NCBI RefSeq assembly: GCF_045862395.1
Contig: NZ_AP023087.1
Location: 4,464,001-4,528,000 of the forward strand
Direction of reading: 5' to 3'
DNA from: Marinicellulosiphila megalodicopiae
GTDB lineage: Bacteria; Pseudomonadota; Gammaproteobacteria; Pseudomonadales; Natronospirillaceae
Length of the DNA stretch: 64,000 nt
The notes under the pieces are model-generated. The model did not search any database and was not told the DNA's origin. It saw only the letters and a program-made list of their open reading frames with translations. Positions 52,171 to 62,050 of this stretch are shown one piece after another; within the stretch, counting starts at the first letter, position 1, and each line of letters opens with the position of its first letter. The position numbers were made by a program, and so were the translations under genes.

Positions 52171-52845
52171 TTATTCAGCAACAATTGGAGTCAATGTTAA
52201 TTCAACACGACGGTTTGAAGCACGACCTTCTACCGTTGCATTGTCATATTTTGGCATAGTTTCGCCACGACCAATTGCTTCGATACGGAATTCAGCGACG
52301 TTTTTATCCAAGATGTATTGACCAACAGCTAGTGCGCGTTTTTCAGATAATGCTTGGTTTAATTCGTCAGACCCTGTTGAGTCGGTGTGGCCTTCAACAG
52401 TAATAATTGTTTGGTCAAATTCTTCTAAAACTAAAACCACACCATCTAACGTGTTAGTGAATTCAGCATTTAAGTCAGATTTACCAGTAGCAAAGGTGAT
52501 TTCACCAGGCATGTTTAAAATAATTTCATCGCCATTACGTGTAACAGAAACGCCAGTGCCCGCTAATTTATCACGCATTTTGTTTTCTTGTTTGTCCATG
52601 TATCCGCCAACTGCACCACCAGCAATACCACCAGCTGCGCCGCCGATCATAGCGTTTTTAGCACGTTCTTCAGGTGTTTTACCTGTTGCTAAACCAATTA
52701 ATGCACCGCCAGCTGCGCCGATTGCTGCACCGATTGTTAATTTAGATGTTTTCTTTTCGCCTGTGTATGGATCAACAGTTGAACAACCAACCAATACAAG
52801 AGATGCGCTTACGGCTACTGCTAAAAGTTTGTGCTGAAATTTCAT
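52171..52845 (-). CDS. OmpA-family lipoprotein, YiaD-like
   Basis: 224 residues. Signal peptide with lipobox LVGC (Cys21). A glycine-zipper region (about 35-82, GAAIGAAGGALIG, GGAAGGIAGGAVGGYMD) and a C-terminal OmpA domain (FATGKSDLNAEF, VEGHTDSTGSDELNQALSEKRA, GRGETMP, ASNRRVEL) follow. The Asp and Arg residues that bind diaminopimelate are there, so it links the outer membrane to peptidoglycan. Confidence 0.93.
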   Translation of the reverse strand: MKFQHKLLAVAVSASLVLVGCSTVDPYTGEKKTSKLTIGAAIGAAGGALIGLATGKTPEERAKNAMIGGAAGGIAGGAVGGYMDKQENKMRDKLAGTGVSVTRNGDEIILNMPGEITFATGKSDLNAEFTNTLDGVVLVLEEFDQTIITVEGHTDSTGSDELNQALSEKRALAVGQYILDKNVAEFRIEAIGRGETMPKYDNATVEGRASNRRVELTLTPIVAE

Positions 52846-52952
52846 TATTATTTCCTCGATAGTTAAAATTCAATTATAAAACACTAGCGTATTGTAGTGT
52901 TTATTTATGAATAGGGCATGACTAATTGGTATTTTTTTTGTTATTAAAACGA

Positions 52953-54848
52953 TCAACGTTTTAAATACGTGCCGCCATCAAAGGCATGGTATAGCTTTTC
53001 TAAGCATAAATTACGCTCAGGGTTACCACGCAGTTGCTCTTCAAAAGACGCTTTAAACGTATTGGAATCAAAATCCACATAACGCAAGACAGAGTCGGTG
53101 CTTTGCTGGTTTTGTAAATGATGCAATTCAAACCCGTATTCATTAAACAACACATTCACTGAGGCTGTATCCCCAAACAGATTGTGCATGTCTCCTAATA
53201 TTTCTTGGTATGCCCCAACCATAAAAAATGCAACATCAGGCTGATTCACAAACGACGGCCAAGGCAAGGTGGTTTCGATGCCTTGCCCATCTACATAATC
53301 GTCTAATCGACCATCACTGTCACAGGTAATATCTTGAATCACAATGCGCTCAGTGTAAGGCTGATTCAAACCGCTTACAGGTAATACAGGGAAAATCTGA
53401 TCAATGCCCCATGCATCTGGTAAAGACTGAAACAATGAGAAATTTACAAACACCTTGGCTGCCAACCACTCATTGATATGGTCAAGCTCCACTTGTTGAG
53501 TGTGTTTATCTAAATGAGGACCAATAAACTGGGCGCAGGCAAGAGTGGTTTCTTCAACAAATGCTCGTAGTGCTAAAGATACATCTCCCATAACAAACTG
53601 TGCTTTGCTTTGGCTTAATAGCGGATTAATTTGATCATAAACCGTTTTCGCTTCTGCGGCATTTTGAATATTCTTGGACTGTTCGTATAAATCCAAGCAG
53701 GCTATATAAATTGGGTGTTGGATATCATCTACTTCAATTAAATTTAAGCTGCCTTGTTGTACGTTTTTCTTTTCACATGACACCACATTACTGATTAACA
53801 CAGCATGATGCGCCGTAACCGCACGACCAGACTCGCTGATAATTTGAGGATGAGTAATGTCATGTTTCACGCAAATATCAGCAAATGTTTTCACAATAAC
53901 ATCGGCGTATTCGTCAATGGAATAATTCATAGAGCAGGCATTTAAAGAGGAGGTGCCTTCATAGTCGACACCTAAGCCGCCGCCAACATCTAGAGTTTGT
54001 ATACGACAACCAAGCTTAGAAAGCTGAATTAAAATTTGAGCAGATTCTGAAATGCCCGTTTGAATGTCGTCCAAATCCGCAATTTGTGAACCCAAATGAA
54101 AATGCAAAAGCTCCAAACAATCAAGTTGATTGGTTTGTTTTAATGCCGATACCATATTTAAAATTTGTTTAGCAGTTAAACCAAATTTAGATTTTTCGCC
54201 TCCTGTATTTTGCCAGTTGCCTTTACCAATACTTGAAAGTCTGGCGCGTAAACCAATGCTTGGTTTAACGTTTAGAGTTTCTGCAATTTGCAGTACTTGA
54301 GTCAATTCCGATGCTTTTTCCACGACGATCACGCATCTGTGCCCCATTTTCTTAGCAATTAGCGCCAACTCAATATATTGCTGATCTTTATATCCGTTGC
54401 AAATTAATGTCGCATAGGTGCCTTTTTTAGCATGTTTGGCCTGAGCAATGATCGTTAATAATTCAGCCTTACTGCCCGACTCTAACCCAATGGTTTGGAC
54501 CTGATTTTGCCCATCAATGATTTGATTCACAACAGAATGTTGCTGATTCACTTTTATAGGGTAAACACTTAAAAAAGAAGATTGGTATTGATGAACGGCA
54601 ATGGCTTTTGCAAAGCCGTCATTAAGTTGCTTAATTCGATCTGCGATAATAAATGGAAAACGCAGTAATACAGGGGTTTGAACACCTAATTGCTCAATTT
54701 GTTCAACAATGTCACAAAGAGGTGTAGTTTGAAATCCATCAGGACAAACACACAGTTGCCCTTGTTTGTTTAAGCTAAAATAACCTTCACTCCACTTTTC
54801 AATATTGTAAGTAGAAAGCGCATCTTGAATTGACCAATTAGTCGACAT
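52953..54848 (-). CDS. speA: Biosynthetic arginine decarboxylase SpeA
   Basis: 631 residues, the expected length. Fold type III PLP enzyme that turns arginine into agmatine, the first step of the arginine route to putrescine. The PLP lysine is Lys99 (VYPIKVNQ). FHLGSQIAD, DVGGGLGVDYEG, SESGRAVTAHHA and the C-terminal substrate-binding region are intact. Mg2+-dependent in characterised members. No agmatinase gene (speB) lies in the window. Confidence 0.96.
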   Translation of the reverse strand: MSTNWSIQDALSTYNIEKWSEGYFSLNKQGQLCVCPDGFQTTPLCDIVEQIEQLGVQTPVLLRFPFIIADRIKQLNDGFAKAIAVHQYQSSFLSVYPIKVNQQHSVVNQIIDGQNQVQTIGLESGSKAELLTIIAQAKHAKKGTYATLICNGYKDQQYIELALIAKKMGHRCVIVVEKASELTQVLQIAETLNVKPSIGLRARLSSIGKGNWQNTGGEKSKFGLTAKQILNMVSALKQTNQLDCLELLHFHLGSQIADLDDIQTGISESAQILIQLSKLGCRIQTLDVGGGLGVDYEGTSSLNACSMNYSIDEYADVIVKTFADICVKHDITHPQIISESGRAVTAHHAVLISNVVSCEKKNVQQGSLNLIEVDDIQHPIYIACLDLYEQSKNIQNAAEAKTVYDQINPLLSQSKAQFVMGDVSLALRAFVEETTLACAQFIGPHLDKHTQQVELDHINEWLAAKVFVNFSLFQSLPDAWGIDQIFPVLPVSGLNQPYTERIVIQDITCDSDGRLDDYVDGQGIETTLPWPSFVNQPDVAFFMVGAYQEILGDMHNLFGDTASVNVLFNEYGFELHHLQNQQSTDSVLRYVDFDSNTFKASFEEQLRGNPERNLCLEKLYHAFDGGTYLKR

Positions 54849-54902
54849 ACTGTTTGTCTCGGGGATAAGTCTAAAGCGCGCTATTTTCTACTAATTTTAA
54901 GA

Positions 54903-55262
54903 TTATTGTAAGTATGAATATTTCAGAACTTTTTCAAATATTTCATCAGTCTTAGCAGCCATAATAAAATCATTAATGTGCAAATCTGCAATGTCCTGAG
55001 TCCACCAAGACACTTTTACTTGATCAGACTGGCATATAATTTCAGGATGGTGCTTTTCAGTGTCTGCCAACTGAATTAATTGCTGTGTGAACATCATCAC
55101 CTCATGCTCCCCACCAAATAAAAACGTTTTTTGTAAATGAGGGATTGACCCAATAATAACATTGTCCCAAGTCGGGATTTCAGAAGAATACTTTGCCATC
55201 TGAATTTCATCAATATGCTCATAATCGCTTTGAACGACTGTACAGTGTAATTGCTCTAACAT
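54903..55262 (-). CDS. phhB: Pterin-4a-carbinolamine dehydratase-like protein
   Basis: 119 residues. EKHHPEIICQSDQVKVSWWTQDIADLHINDF carries the two neighbouring active-site histidines and the W-x-T-x(5)-(L)-x-x-ND motif; it is split here as HHPEI and WWTQDIADLHINDF. The enzyme recycles 4a-hydroxytetrahydrobiopterin after aromatic amino-acid hydroxylases. No phhA gene lies beside it. It follows speA on the same strand but with its own spacing (54 bp), so co-transcription is uncertain. Confidence 0.88.
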   Translation of the reverse strand: MLEQLHCTVVQSDYEHIDEIQMAKYSSEIPTWDNVIIGSIPHLQKTFLFGGEHEVMMFTQQLIQLADTEKHHPEIICQSDQVKVSWWTQDIADLHINDFIMAAKTDEIFEKVLKYSYLQ

Positions 55263-55535
55263 AACGTCCCCTTTTATTTAGATATAAACAATGTATCGAC
55301 AACTCGCTCAATTTCTTCAGTGATATTTTTACATTTAGTTACTTAAATTCGAAAAGATGACCTCTCTTATATTGTGAGTTCAATCTAACCGTTTAAAAGG
55401 TTTGTAGATCCATTAAACATTCCACTTAATTTGAATGGTTTATTAAAACTAAAATAAACAGTCTTAAATAGACATCCACTGTTATTTCAATCACACTCGT
55501 ATTTCCTTATTTTTTAAATAACTTGAGTAATCTAA

Positions 55536-56618
55536 ATGCAAACCTTTAAATGCGACGAATGTGGGCAACTACTTTTTTTTGAGAACAACAGTTGTATTCG
55601 TTGTGGACACTTATTAGGATTTTCAATTGAAGAAGGTGATGTACTTTCATTAAAAGCCGTAAAAGATTTTCCAGATACTTATGTTGATGTTATTGACCCA
55701 CAAGGTGGGCAGTATCGTTTATGTCAAAACACAATTAAATATAATGCCTGTAATTGGTTAATACCTGCTGATGAACCCCATAAGCTATGTGTGTCTTGTC
55801 GCTTAACCGAAGTGCTACCGCCAATGCAAGATGAAACCCGTCGTGCACAGTGGGTGAGAGTTGAGACTGCCAAGAGGCGATTATTGTATACATTAATTGG
55901 TTTAGATTTACCCGTGCCTTCGCGATTACAAAACCCAGAATTAGGTTTGGCCTTTCGTTTTGAAGAATCCACTGAAGAAAAACAAGTTTTCACAGGACAC
56001 GCATCAGGCATTATTACTTTAAATATGGCCGAAGCCAATGCATCGTTTCGTGAAAACGCACGTGAAAAATTAGGCGAAGTGTACCGTACCGTTTTAGGAC
56101 ACCTACGCCATGAATGCGGCCATTATTATTGGGAATTATTGGTTTTACCTTCACAAAAATGGTTACCAAAAGCTCGCGCTGTATTTGGTGATGAGCAAAT
56201 TAGTTATCAAGATGCCATCGACAATCATTACGCAAATGGTGCGCCTGTCAATTGGAGTGATAATTTTATAAGCGCTTACGCAACGATGCATCCTTGGGAA
56301 GATTGGGCGGAAACCTGGGCGCATTATTTACATATGTTAGACACCTTAGAAACTGCTGCCGCTTATGATTTAGCAGTCAAATCGCCTTCTACAAAAGGTA
56401 AAAATCGACGTACAAAATCCTCCATGCGCAACAAAGATGATTTCGATAAATTATTTGAAATGTGGTATTCACTTACTTTTGTTTTAAATGGATTAAGCCG
56501 AAGCATGGGCATGCCAGATACGTATCCGTTTGTGATCTCCCATTCAGTTAAAGAAAAATTAAGATTGGTACACGATATTATTAATGATATGGCAGTAGGT
56601 GAATTGCAAGAAGAATAA
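55536..56618 (+). CDS. Putative zinc-binding metallopeptidase with N-terminal zinc ribbon
   Basis: 360 residues. The N-terminal CDECGQLL (7-10 region) and CIRCGHLL pair give a zinc ribbon, and HKLCVSC adds a further CxxC. The C-terminal two thirds form a putative peptidase core with HECGHYYW (HExxH) and a downstream WEDWAETWAHYLHMLDT segment, which supplies the third ligand region. It matches the PF10005/PF15887-type zinc-binding metallopeptidases. Cytosolic; substrate unknown. Its last 0.4 kb and 82 bp beyond are repeated at 62051-62527. Confidence 0.85.
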   Translation: MQTFKCDECGQLLFFENNSCIRCGHLLGFSIEEGDVLSLKAVKDFPDTYVDVIDPQGGQYRLCQNTIKYNACNWLIPADEPHKLCVSCRLTEVLPPMQDETRRAQWVRVETAKRRLLYTLIGLDLPVPSRLQNPELGLAFRFEESTEEKQVFTGHASGIITLNMAEANASFRENAREKLGEVYRTVLGHLRHECGHYYWELLVLPSQKWLPKARAVFGDEQISYQDAIDNHYANGAPVNWSDNFISAYATMHPWEDWAETWAHYLHMLDTLETAAAYDLAVKSPSTKGKNRRTKSSMRNKDDFDKLFEMWYSLTFVLNGLSRSMGMPDTYPFVISHSVKEKLRLVHDIINDMAVGELQEE

Positions 56619-56700
56619 ACACTGTTACATAATCTTTTAGGGAAGGTTAGGGTTAAAGCCCTTCTCTAAAAATAAAGAAAAATCCGGTGTCTGTTTTGAC
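56225..56700 (+). repeat. Direct repeat, copy 1 (3' end of the metallopeptidase gene)
   Basis: This 476-bp segment recurs at 62051-62527 with only a handful of substitutions and one inserted base. It covers the last 131 codons of the metallopeptidase gene and its 3' flank to CTGTTTTGAC. Confidence 0.93.
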
Positions 56701-56985
56701 AAAAAATCTACTTAAATTTTTTCTAGATGATTATTTTAGTTCGCGGATTCTTTATGTCAGAAATAAAATATTCAGTAAATTTAATTAATTGATCTTCAGT
56801 AGCCCACTGACTAGATTTTTTAAAAACTCAAAGAGGTATTCCTGTCACAATCGGTTATTTTCTCAAGTATAATCCAACAAAAGTAGCACAATTAAAACAA
56901 GCTCAACTTCGCAAAAATCGTACAATTAACATTTTCTACAATATTATTAGCGTAGCATGCCTTTATTCAACATGAGGTAGGACAC
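56619..56985. other. Intergenic interval with possible gene scraps
   Basis: The first 82 bp belong to the direct repeat and include the dispersed motif GGTGTCTGTTTTG (56686-56698). From about 56820 leftwards to a TAG at 56723-56725 a frame reads QWATEDQLIKFTEYFISD on the minus strand. It is protein-like but has no start, so probably the tail of a lost gene. The rest is the promoter region of the lipoprotein at 56986. Confidence 0.4.
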
Positions 56986-58308
56986 ATGAAAACAAAATAT
57001 TTAGAAATGATTGCGCTCTTTGTTCTTTGCTCGTTTTTGTGCGGATGCTTCAATGAGCAAAACCAAGAAAGCGAAGATTCATCAATCTTAATGCAAACGA
57101 ACACTACAACTCATATTAATCAGGTCGATTATTCTGTCAATGAATTCAGTATCACACCTTATAATTTAATGAAAACCTATCAATATAATTGCAGTGATTC
57201 ATGGGATGGTATATCTAACCTTATCCAAGGTGAATACACAGGCAGCGCACTGATTGAGCAATCCATAAATGGCACCATTAAACAAAAAGAACTGCAAACA
57301 AATTTAAGTTTAGATATTCATTCTGCCCCTACGACTCATTTAGCTGGATTAGCATTAATTGAAAACTGGACGTTTTCTAATATCGACACATCCAGTCAAG
57401 ACTTTGTAGTGCAAGCAACTTTTAATAACGAGGCAAACAGCAACAGAAATCAAGAGATTGGTTTACCTATTACAATTCACACCAATCAAGTGTGCGAGTT
57501 TCGTAATAGAATTTATTGGGATTATAATGTTAGTTACCCGTTAGTCGATGTTTTAACGGATGCCACTCAAAATCCGTTATTGGATAACGTTGAAGAAAAA
57601 AAATTACATGTCATTGAAGCATATAAATTAATTGGCGATGACATTCACGTTGACACAATAGCAGTAGAAAAAAACACCGCATCTAATATTGAAATACGCA
57701 CACAAAGCATAATGACAAACAATGCACCATTTAAACGTAATTACGAAATTGATCCTGACGATTTACTGTTATTTAAGGGAGTATTCTCGCAAGCAAGAAT
57801 AAAACATGGTAGCAATTACACAGTCTCATCATCATTTGAGAGCTGGGTCGGATTTGTCATTAAAAATGAAGCTATTATTGAAAATAATCAAGTTATTTCA
57901 AAGCAACGAATTACAACCTCAAACGATAGAATTTTAGTTATTAATACAGATGGCATAGAATCTGTTGCGACAGAAAGTACAATTATAGAATTAGATTTTG
58001 ATGGAAAATACCCAAGCACTATGGAAAATAATATAGAATATTGTGTATCGATTAATGAAAATTTAGAAACAAATAATCAACGATCATTCCCTAGCACTGA
58101 AGATTTAATTACTAATTCACTCAACAACACATCAGAAAATGATTTAAATATTTTAATTAATCCAACATTAGAAAATTACTTAAAATATGGAATTTTAAAA
58201 ATTATCGTATCAAACGAAGGGGTTATTTTAGATTGCTATTACATTGATCTAATGGTTGTAGATGATAATTTAGTAGGAGTTAGTAATAGCCTGTTTAAGT
58301 GGCAATAA
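56986..58308 (+). CDS. Orphan lipoprotein, 440 aa
   Basis: 440 residues. Signal peptide with lipobox LCGC (second Cys 21-22 region), then a soluble, Asn/Ser/Thr/Ile-rich beta-type sequence with few cysteines. It has no recognisable repeat or catalytic motif. The DNA is very AT-rich. It is the first gene in the segment bounded by the two direct repeats and has its own promoter region. Function unknown; probably outer-membrane anchored. Confidence 0.65.
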   Translation: MKTKYLEMIALFVLCSFLCGCFNEQNQESEDSSILMQTNTTTHINQVDYSVNEFSITPYNLMKTYQYNCSDSWDGISNLIQGEYTGSALIEQSINGTIKQKELQTNLSLDIHSAPTTHLAGLALIENWTFSNIDTSSQDFVVQATFNNEANSNRNQEIGLPITIHTNQVCEFRNRIYWDYNVSYPLVDVLTDATQNPLLDNVEEKKLHVIEAYKLIGDDIHVDTIAVEKNTASNIEIRTQSIMTNNAPFKRNYEIDPDDLLLFKGVFSQARIKHGSNYTVSSSFESWVGFVIKNEAIIENNQVISKQRITTSNDRILVINTDGIESVATESTIIELDFDGKYPSTMENNIEYCVSINENLETNNQRSFPSTEDLITNSLNNTSENDLNILINPTLENYLKYGILKIIVSNEGVILDCYYIDLMVVDDNLVGVSNSLFKWQ

Positions 58309-58358
58309 ATAATTTCATGTCAATAATAACCTTATATGTTTATCAGTAGGTAACCTCA

Positions 58359-58826
58359 ATGAATAAATTAAAATATTTTTTGGCCTGTACAACTTTAACC
58401 ATTTTCACAAGTCAAGCTCAAGCACTTGAAATTAATACATCACCTTTATTAACAGGATTATCTGCAATAGATCAGTCTATTTTTTTAACAGCGAATGTAT
58501 TGTTTGAATCAAAATCGGGAAAGTTTTTATTTGGACCAACAACGGCCATTGGGCTTAATCGCTATGAACAAATTTACGGGTTAGGTTATCGATTGGAATA
58601 TAACGCCAAACAATTTTATATTGCTAACGGTCAAGCTTTACTATTTTCAAATTCAAGCAGCCATAGTCTTGATTTGGAATATGAATTTAGCTATTTAATG
58701 AGTGGGATAAAAGTTGAATCCTCAAACATTGTTTTAAAATTTGGCGTAGGATTAATCAGTGAAAATATAACTTTTTTTGATGATATGACATTTGGGTTCG
58801 AAATAAAACTTGGATATAAACTTTAA
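58359..58826 (+). CDS. Small secreted protein, beta-barrel-like
   Basis: 155 residues with a signal peptide (cleavage at QAQA-LE, about residue 23). The mature part is alternating strands (FLFGPTTAIGLN, YGLGYRLEYN, LDLEYEFSYLMSGI, IVLKFGVGLI, TFGFEIKLGYKL), suggesting a small outer-membrane barrel. It begins 50 bp after the orphan lipoprotein and may be co-transcribed with it. No family recognised. Confidence 0.6.
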   Translation: MNKLKYFLACTTLTIFTSQAQALEINTSPLLTGLSAIDQSIFLTANVLFESKSGKFLFGPTTAIGLNRYEQIYGLGYRLEYNAKQFYIANGQALLFSNSSSHSLDLEYEFSYLMSGIKVESSNIVLKFGVGLISENITFFDDMTFGFEIKLGYKL

Positions 58827-58956
58827 TTTAAAATAATTACATAGAGTCAAGTTAGATTGGTTAATTGATTATTAACGTTAAATCGTAAACTGATCAGAGA
58901 TTTATCCGCTTGGCTTTGAATATTAACGATAGAATTAATAAATACAGGATTTTAAT

Positions 58957-60627
58957 ATGCGATACAAATTATATTTTGTTGTCATTGCCAATATGGCGAT
59001 ATCTAGTTGTTATGAAAACGAACCACTAAATAATGTGAGCAGAACGGGTACATCATCCAGTGTAAATACAAACACTCAAACTCAAACTCAAAGTGCTCAG
59101 CAAACGGACACTCAAATTCAAACAACCACTAACAATCAACTATCTACAACCACCCAAACAGAGACAAAGACCGAGACCGACATTACAGTTGAGAAATGCG
59201 AACAAGCACTTTCTGTAAACATAGACGTAATCGCGCAGAATAATCAAGATCTACAACTTCAAGGCAATATTGTTGGCTGTCCTGGAGTAAGCATTACAGG
59301 GCAATATAATTGGCAATTTGGTGATGGCGTTGAAATCAGTTCTAATCAAGCAATTGTTAATCATCATTATGATGTGGCTGGCAGTTATGAAGTTGAACTT
59401 AGATATGCAGATGCTTACACAGTCAATGTAGTTAATGTGCAACCAGATCCTATAGATGCAAAATGTAATGATGTAAATAACTACGGTGAAAAAACTCTAA
59501 AATTATTAACTTCTGAGCAATATAATAATTCTATTATTGATTTAACTGATATTTCATTGGATGCACAATACGATATAAACAATGTAGAATTTTTGATATT
59601 TTTAGAGTTTGCACAACAAATTGCGCAAGAATCTATGCAGAAAAATTTTGAAAATATTTTAGACTGCAATTTATTATCAGAAAAAGAATGTGTCGATAAA
59701 TACTTTTTTAATGTACTTCCTGTGATTTATAGACAAATCAATCCAGAATTAAGTAAAAGTAACTGGTCCTACAATATAAAATTTCATTCTGATTTATTCG
59801 AAGAATTAGATTTTTCAAAAGCGATGAAATCATCACTTATCACAGCATTCAGTTCTCCACAATTTTTGTTTCACACAACATTGGGGGAGAGTAAAATTTC
59901 ATTATTAAAAAAAATTGATGCGTTTAATTTACTTAATAAAGAAAATGAAAAAATTATCAATAGACGAATTGAATACAGTTTTAATGATGAACAAAGCGAT
60001 CAATATATTCCTTTTTTCGGATTACCTTTATTTGAAAATGTAGTTATTTCACACATTGCGCTGCCCATTGAAGGCGACTATATTTTAAGTTTATATGTAC
60101 GTGCTAATACGGAAGCGCTTGAAAATGATATTCCTTATATTCAGGTTTTAATAAATGATATGGAGCCTCATACAACACAAATAAACTCAAGTGAAACATT
60201 ACGTTTAGATTTTAATGTTCACTTAAAGGCTTCAAATAATTCAATTATATTAAATCGAAAAATGTTTGAATCTCAGACAAATAATGGGGCTATTTTTTTG
60301 GACAGATTGGAAATTTCAAAAAATGAATCCACTTCACTATTTGTAAGAAATGACTCATCATTATTTGATCAGTATAGCAATAACGATTTTATTTTATCTA
60401 ATTGGGAAATCGCTTCATTACTCTCGTTTAATTATTTAGGCTCGGTGCCAGACAAAGAGCTTGAGCGATTAGCTATTACAAATAAACTTGATGATAGCAA
60501 AATCGTTGAGCGACAAATTACACGATTATTAAATAGCGAACGCTCTATTTTATGGGGTGAAACTCATAATATTGAATCAATTACTTTTCCCAGCCTCAGC
60601 TGTAATACAAACCAAGGAATATTATAA
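58957..60627 (+). CDS. PKD lipoprotein with shortened DUF1587/DUF1592-type region
   Basis: 556 residues. Lipobox ISSC (Cys18), a Thr/Gln/Ser linker (about 30-75), a PKD domain (about 85-165, WQFGDGV), then LLTSEQYNNSIIDLTDIS, which mirrors the R-x-(E/Q)-YNN-(T/S)-I-x-DLx opening of DUF1587. A jelly-roll-like part (about 325-455) is followed by NWEIASLLSFNYLGSVPDKELERLA, the start of DUF1592. The sequence then stops, so the DUF1588/DUF1585 end, usually with a C-x-x-CH, is absent. It overlaps the DUF1552 gene by one base (TAATG), the family's usual partner. Confidence 0.72.
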   Translation: MRYKLYFVVIANMAISSCYENEPLNNVSRTGTSSSVNTNTQTQTQSAQQTDTQIQTTTNNQLSTTTQTETKTETDITVEKCEQALSVNIDVIAQNNQDLQLQGNIVGCPGVSITGQYNWQFGDGVEISSNQAIVNHHYDVAGSYEVELRYADAYTVNVVNVQPDPIDAKCNDVNNYGEKTLKLLTSEQYNNSIIDLTDISLDAQYDINNVEFLIFLEFAQQIAQESMQKNFENILDCNLLSEKECVDKYFFNVLPVIYRQINPELSKSNWSYNIKFHSDLFEELDFSKAMKSSLITAFSSPQFLFHTTLGESKISLLKKIDAFNLLNKENEKIINRRIEYSFNDEQSDQYIPFFGLPLFENVVISHIALPIEGDYILSLYVRANTEALENDIPYIQVLINDMEPHTTQINSSETLRLDFNVHLKASNNSIILNRKMFESQTNNGAIFLDRLEISKNESTSLFVRNDSSLFDQYSNNDFILSNWEIASLLSFNYLGSVPDKELERLAITNKLDDSKIVERQITRLLNSERSILWGETHNIESITFPSLSCNTNQGIL

Positions 60628-61778
60628 TGAATAGTAAAATCAATAGACGTCAATTCGTTAAAACTTCTGCGGCTGTTGCAGTCACAGGTTCAACAGCTAT
60701 GACAACATTAAAGTTAAATGCAACAAATACTAATTTTGCAAAAAACGTAATATTTTTCTACGTGCCTTCTGGAGCACCGTCAAAGCGCTGGGCACCCACT
60801 GTTGTTGGTGGTGAATTGCAAATGAATGAATGCACACAACCGTATGAATCAATTAAACAACATTGCGTATTCTTTGATCAAATGCAGACGCAAGGCTCGC
60901 AAGGGGTTGATCTGGGCGGGTTAAAATATCAAGGTACATTTAAAGATCCAAATCTTATTGAAGCTTTTATTAAAGAATTTGGCGGTTATTATGCGCTTGA
61001 TTTTTTACCAATAACCAGCACGCAAACTGCTACAAATAGTTTTGTTAATGGCGCTCCACTTGAAAGTAATCCATGGAAAACCTATGATCTATTACAGTCG
61101 AGTCAAGCTAATCCATTTAATAAAATAGTATCAGAAAATTTCAACCAAGCTCAGACGATCATTAATACAATTTCAAACGTGAATCCATCGGAAGTAATTC
61201 GCTATCAAAATATGTTGAACACACAAAAAACAAAATATGAAAATTTATATGATTTAACTGTTTTGCCCGCTGAAACAACACTTGAAAGCTATTCAACAAA
61301 AACAGATTTCCAAATAATAAATATGGTATCTGCATTCAAAACTAATAAAACAAATATTATACACTTTATGACAGGGACAACTGACGAACAGTCGGTCATC
61401 GTGCCACACCAAAGTTTTATAAATTATCACGTGGCGATTCATAATGGATGGAAAGATAATCAATATGTTGTTCAGCGCCGTGAATTTGATCAAAAGGTTG
61501 CAGATTTAATTAAGCAGTTAAAAGATACAAACGATAGCAATGGTGAATCATTATTAGATTCAACATTAGTTGTATTGTATTCAAACGAAGGCGACGGTGA
61601 TGTGCATGATCCATATAATTCACCTTACATGCTAGCAGGTGGTGCATTTTTAAATGGCGGACAAGTAAGCGATATTTCCGATCAAGATCGATTTTTAGAT
61701 ACAATTGTTCAGCTTATGAATTCAAAATTATCATATCGATCCGAACTCGGCCCGATTTCGGGAATTGCAGTTCAGTAA
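60627..61778 (+). CDS. Tat-exported DUF1552 protein
   Basis: 383 residues. Twin-arginine signal NRRQFVKTSAAVAV, then the DUF1552 start FYVPSGAPSKRWAP and later STLVVLYSNEGDGDVHDPYNSPYMLAGGA, with the family's Asn/Gly-Asp-His-x-x-x-(N)-x-P-x-(L) pattern. DUF1552 resembles the sulfatase/phosphatase-like (DUF1501) fold and is most common in planctomycetes and myxobacteria. It is almost always next to DUF1592-type proteins, as here. Function unknown; periplasmic or surface. A terminator follows. Confidence 0.85.
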   Translation: MNSKINRRQFVKTSAAVAVTGSTAMTTLKLNATNTNFAKNVIFFYVPSGAPSKRWAPTVVGGELQMNECTQPYESIKQHCVFFDQMQTQGSQGVDLGGLKYQGTFKDPNLIEAFIKEFGGYYALDFLPITSTQTATNSFVNGAPLESNPWKTYDLLQSSQANPFNKIVSENFNQAQTIINTISNVNPSEVIRYQNMLNTQKTKYENLYDLTVLPAETTLESYSTKTDFQIINMVSAFKTNKTNIIHFMTGTTDEQSVIVPHQSFINYHVAIHNGWKDNQYVVQRREFDQKVADLIKQLKDTNDSNGESLLDSTLVVLYSNEGDGDVHDPYNSPYMLAGGAFLNGGQVSDISDQDRFLDTIVQLMNSKLSYRSELGPISGIAVQ

Positions 61779-61791
61779 TTAATAAGCAATT

Positions 61792-61824
61792 AAAAAGGGT
61801 AGATAAAAAATATACCCTTTTTTT
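61792..61824 (+). terminator. Terminator after the DUF1552 gene
   Basis: AAAAAGGGTA (61792-61801) pairs with TACCCTTTTT (61813-61822) over an 11-base A/T loop, running into further Ts. It closes the DUF1592/DUF1552 unit. Confidence 0.8.
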
Positions 61825-62050
61825 ATGGTTATGTTTTAAATTAATATCTAGTTTTTTCTTTCTAACAGTATTATGAAACAAGTATCTACTTACCATTGTA
61901 TTTATAGTGGATTGATTTTCGACAAAAAGCCAATTTGATAGTGGCCTTGTTAAATTGAGACTAAAAAAACCTTAGGTTCCAACCAAAAAAAATAAGACAC
62001 AAACTAAAAACTGTATGTTATGGATTTATTCGCAAAAAGGTAATTTACGA
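61825..62050. other. Interval before the second direct repeat
   Basis: 226 bp of AT-rich sequence with no gene or clear signal. The junction with the repeat lies at about 62050, where homology to the metallopeptidase gene begins abruptly. Confidence 0.45.

Noticed and set aside
56820..56950. Rightward frame with KYNPTKVAQLKQAQL
   Set aside because: Protein-like for a short stretch but bounded by stops, without a start codon; at most a scrap of decayed coding DNA.
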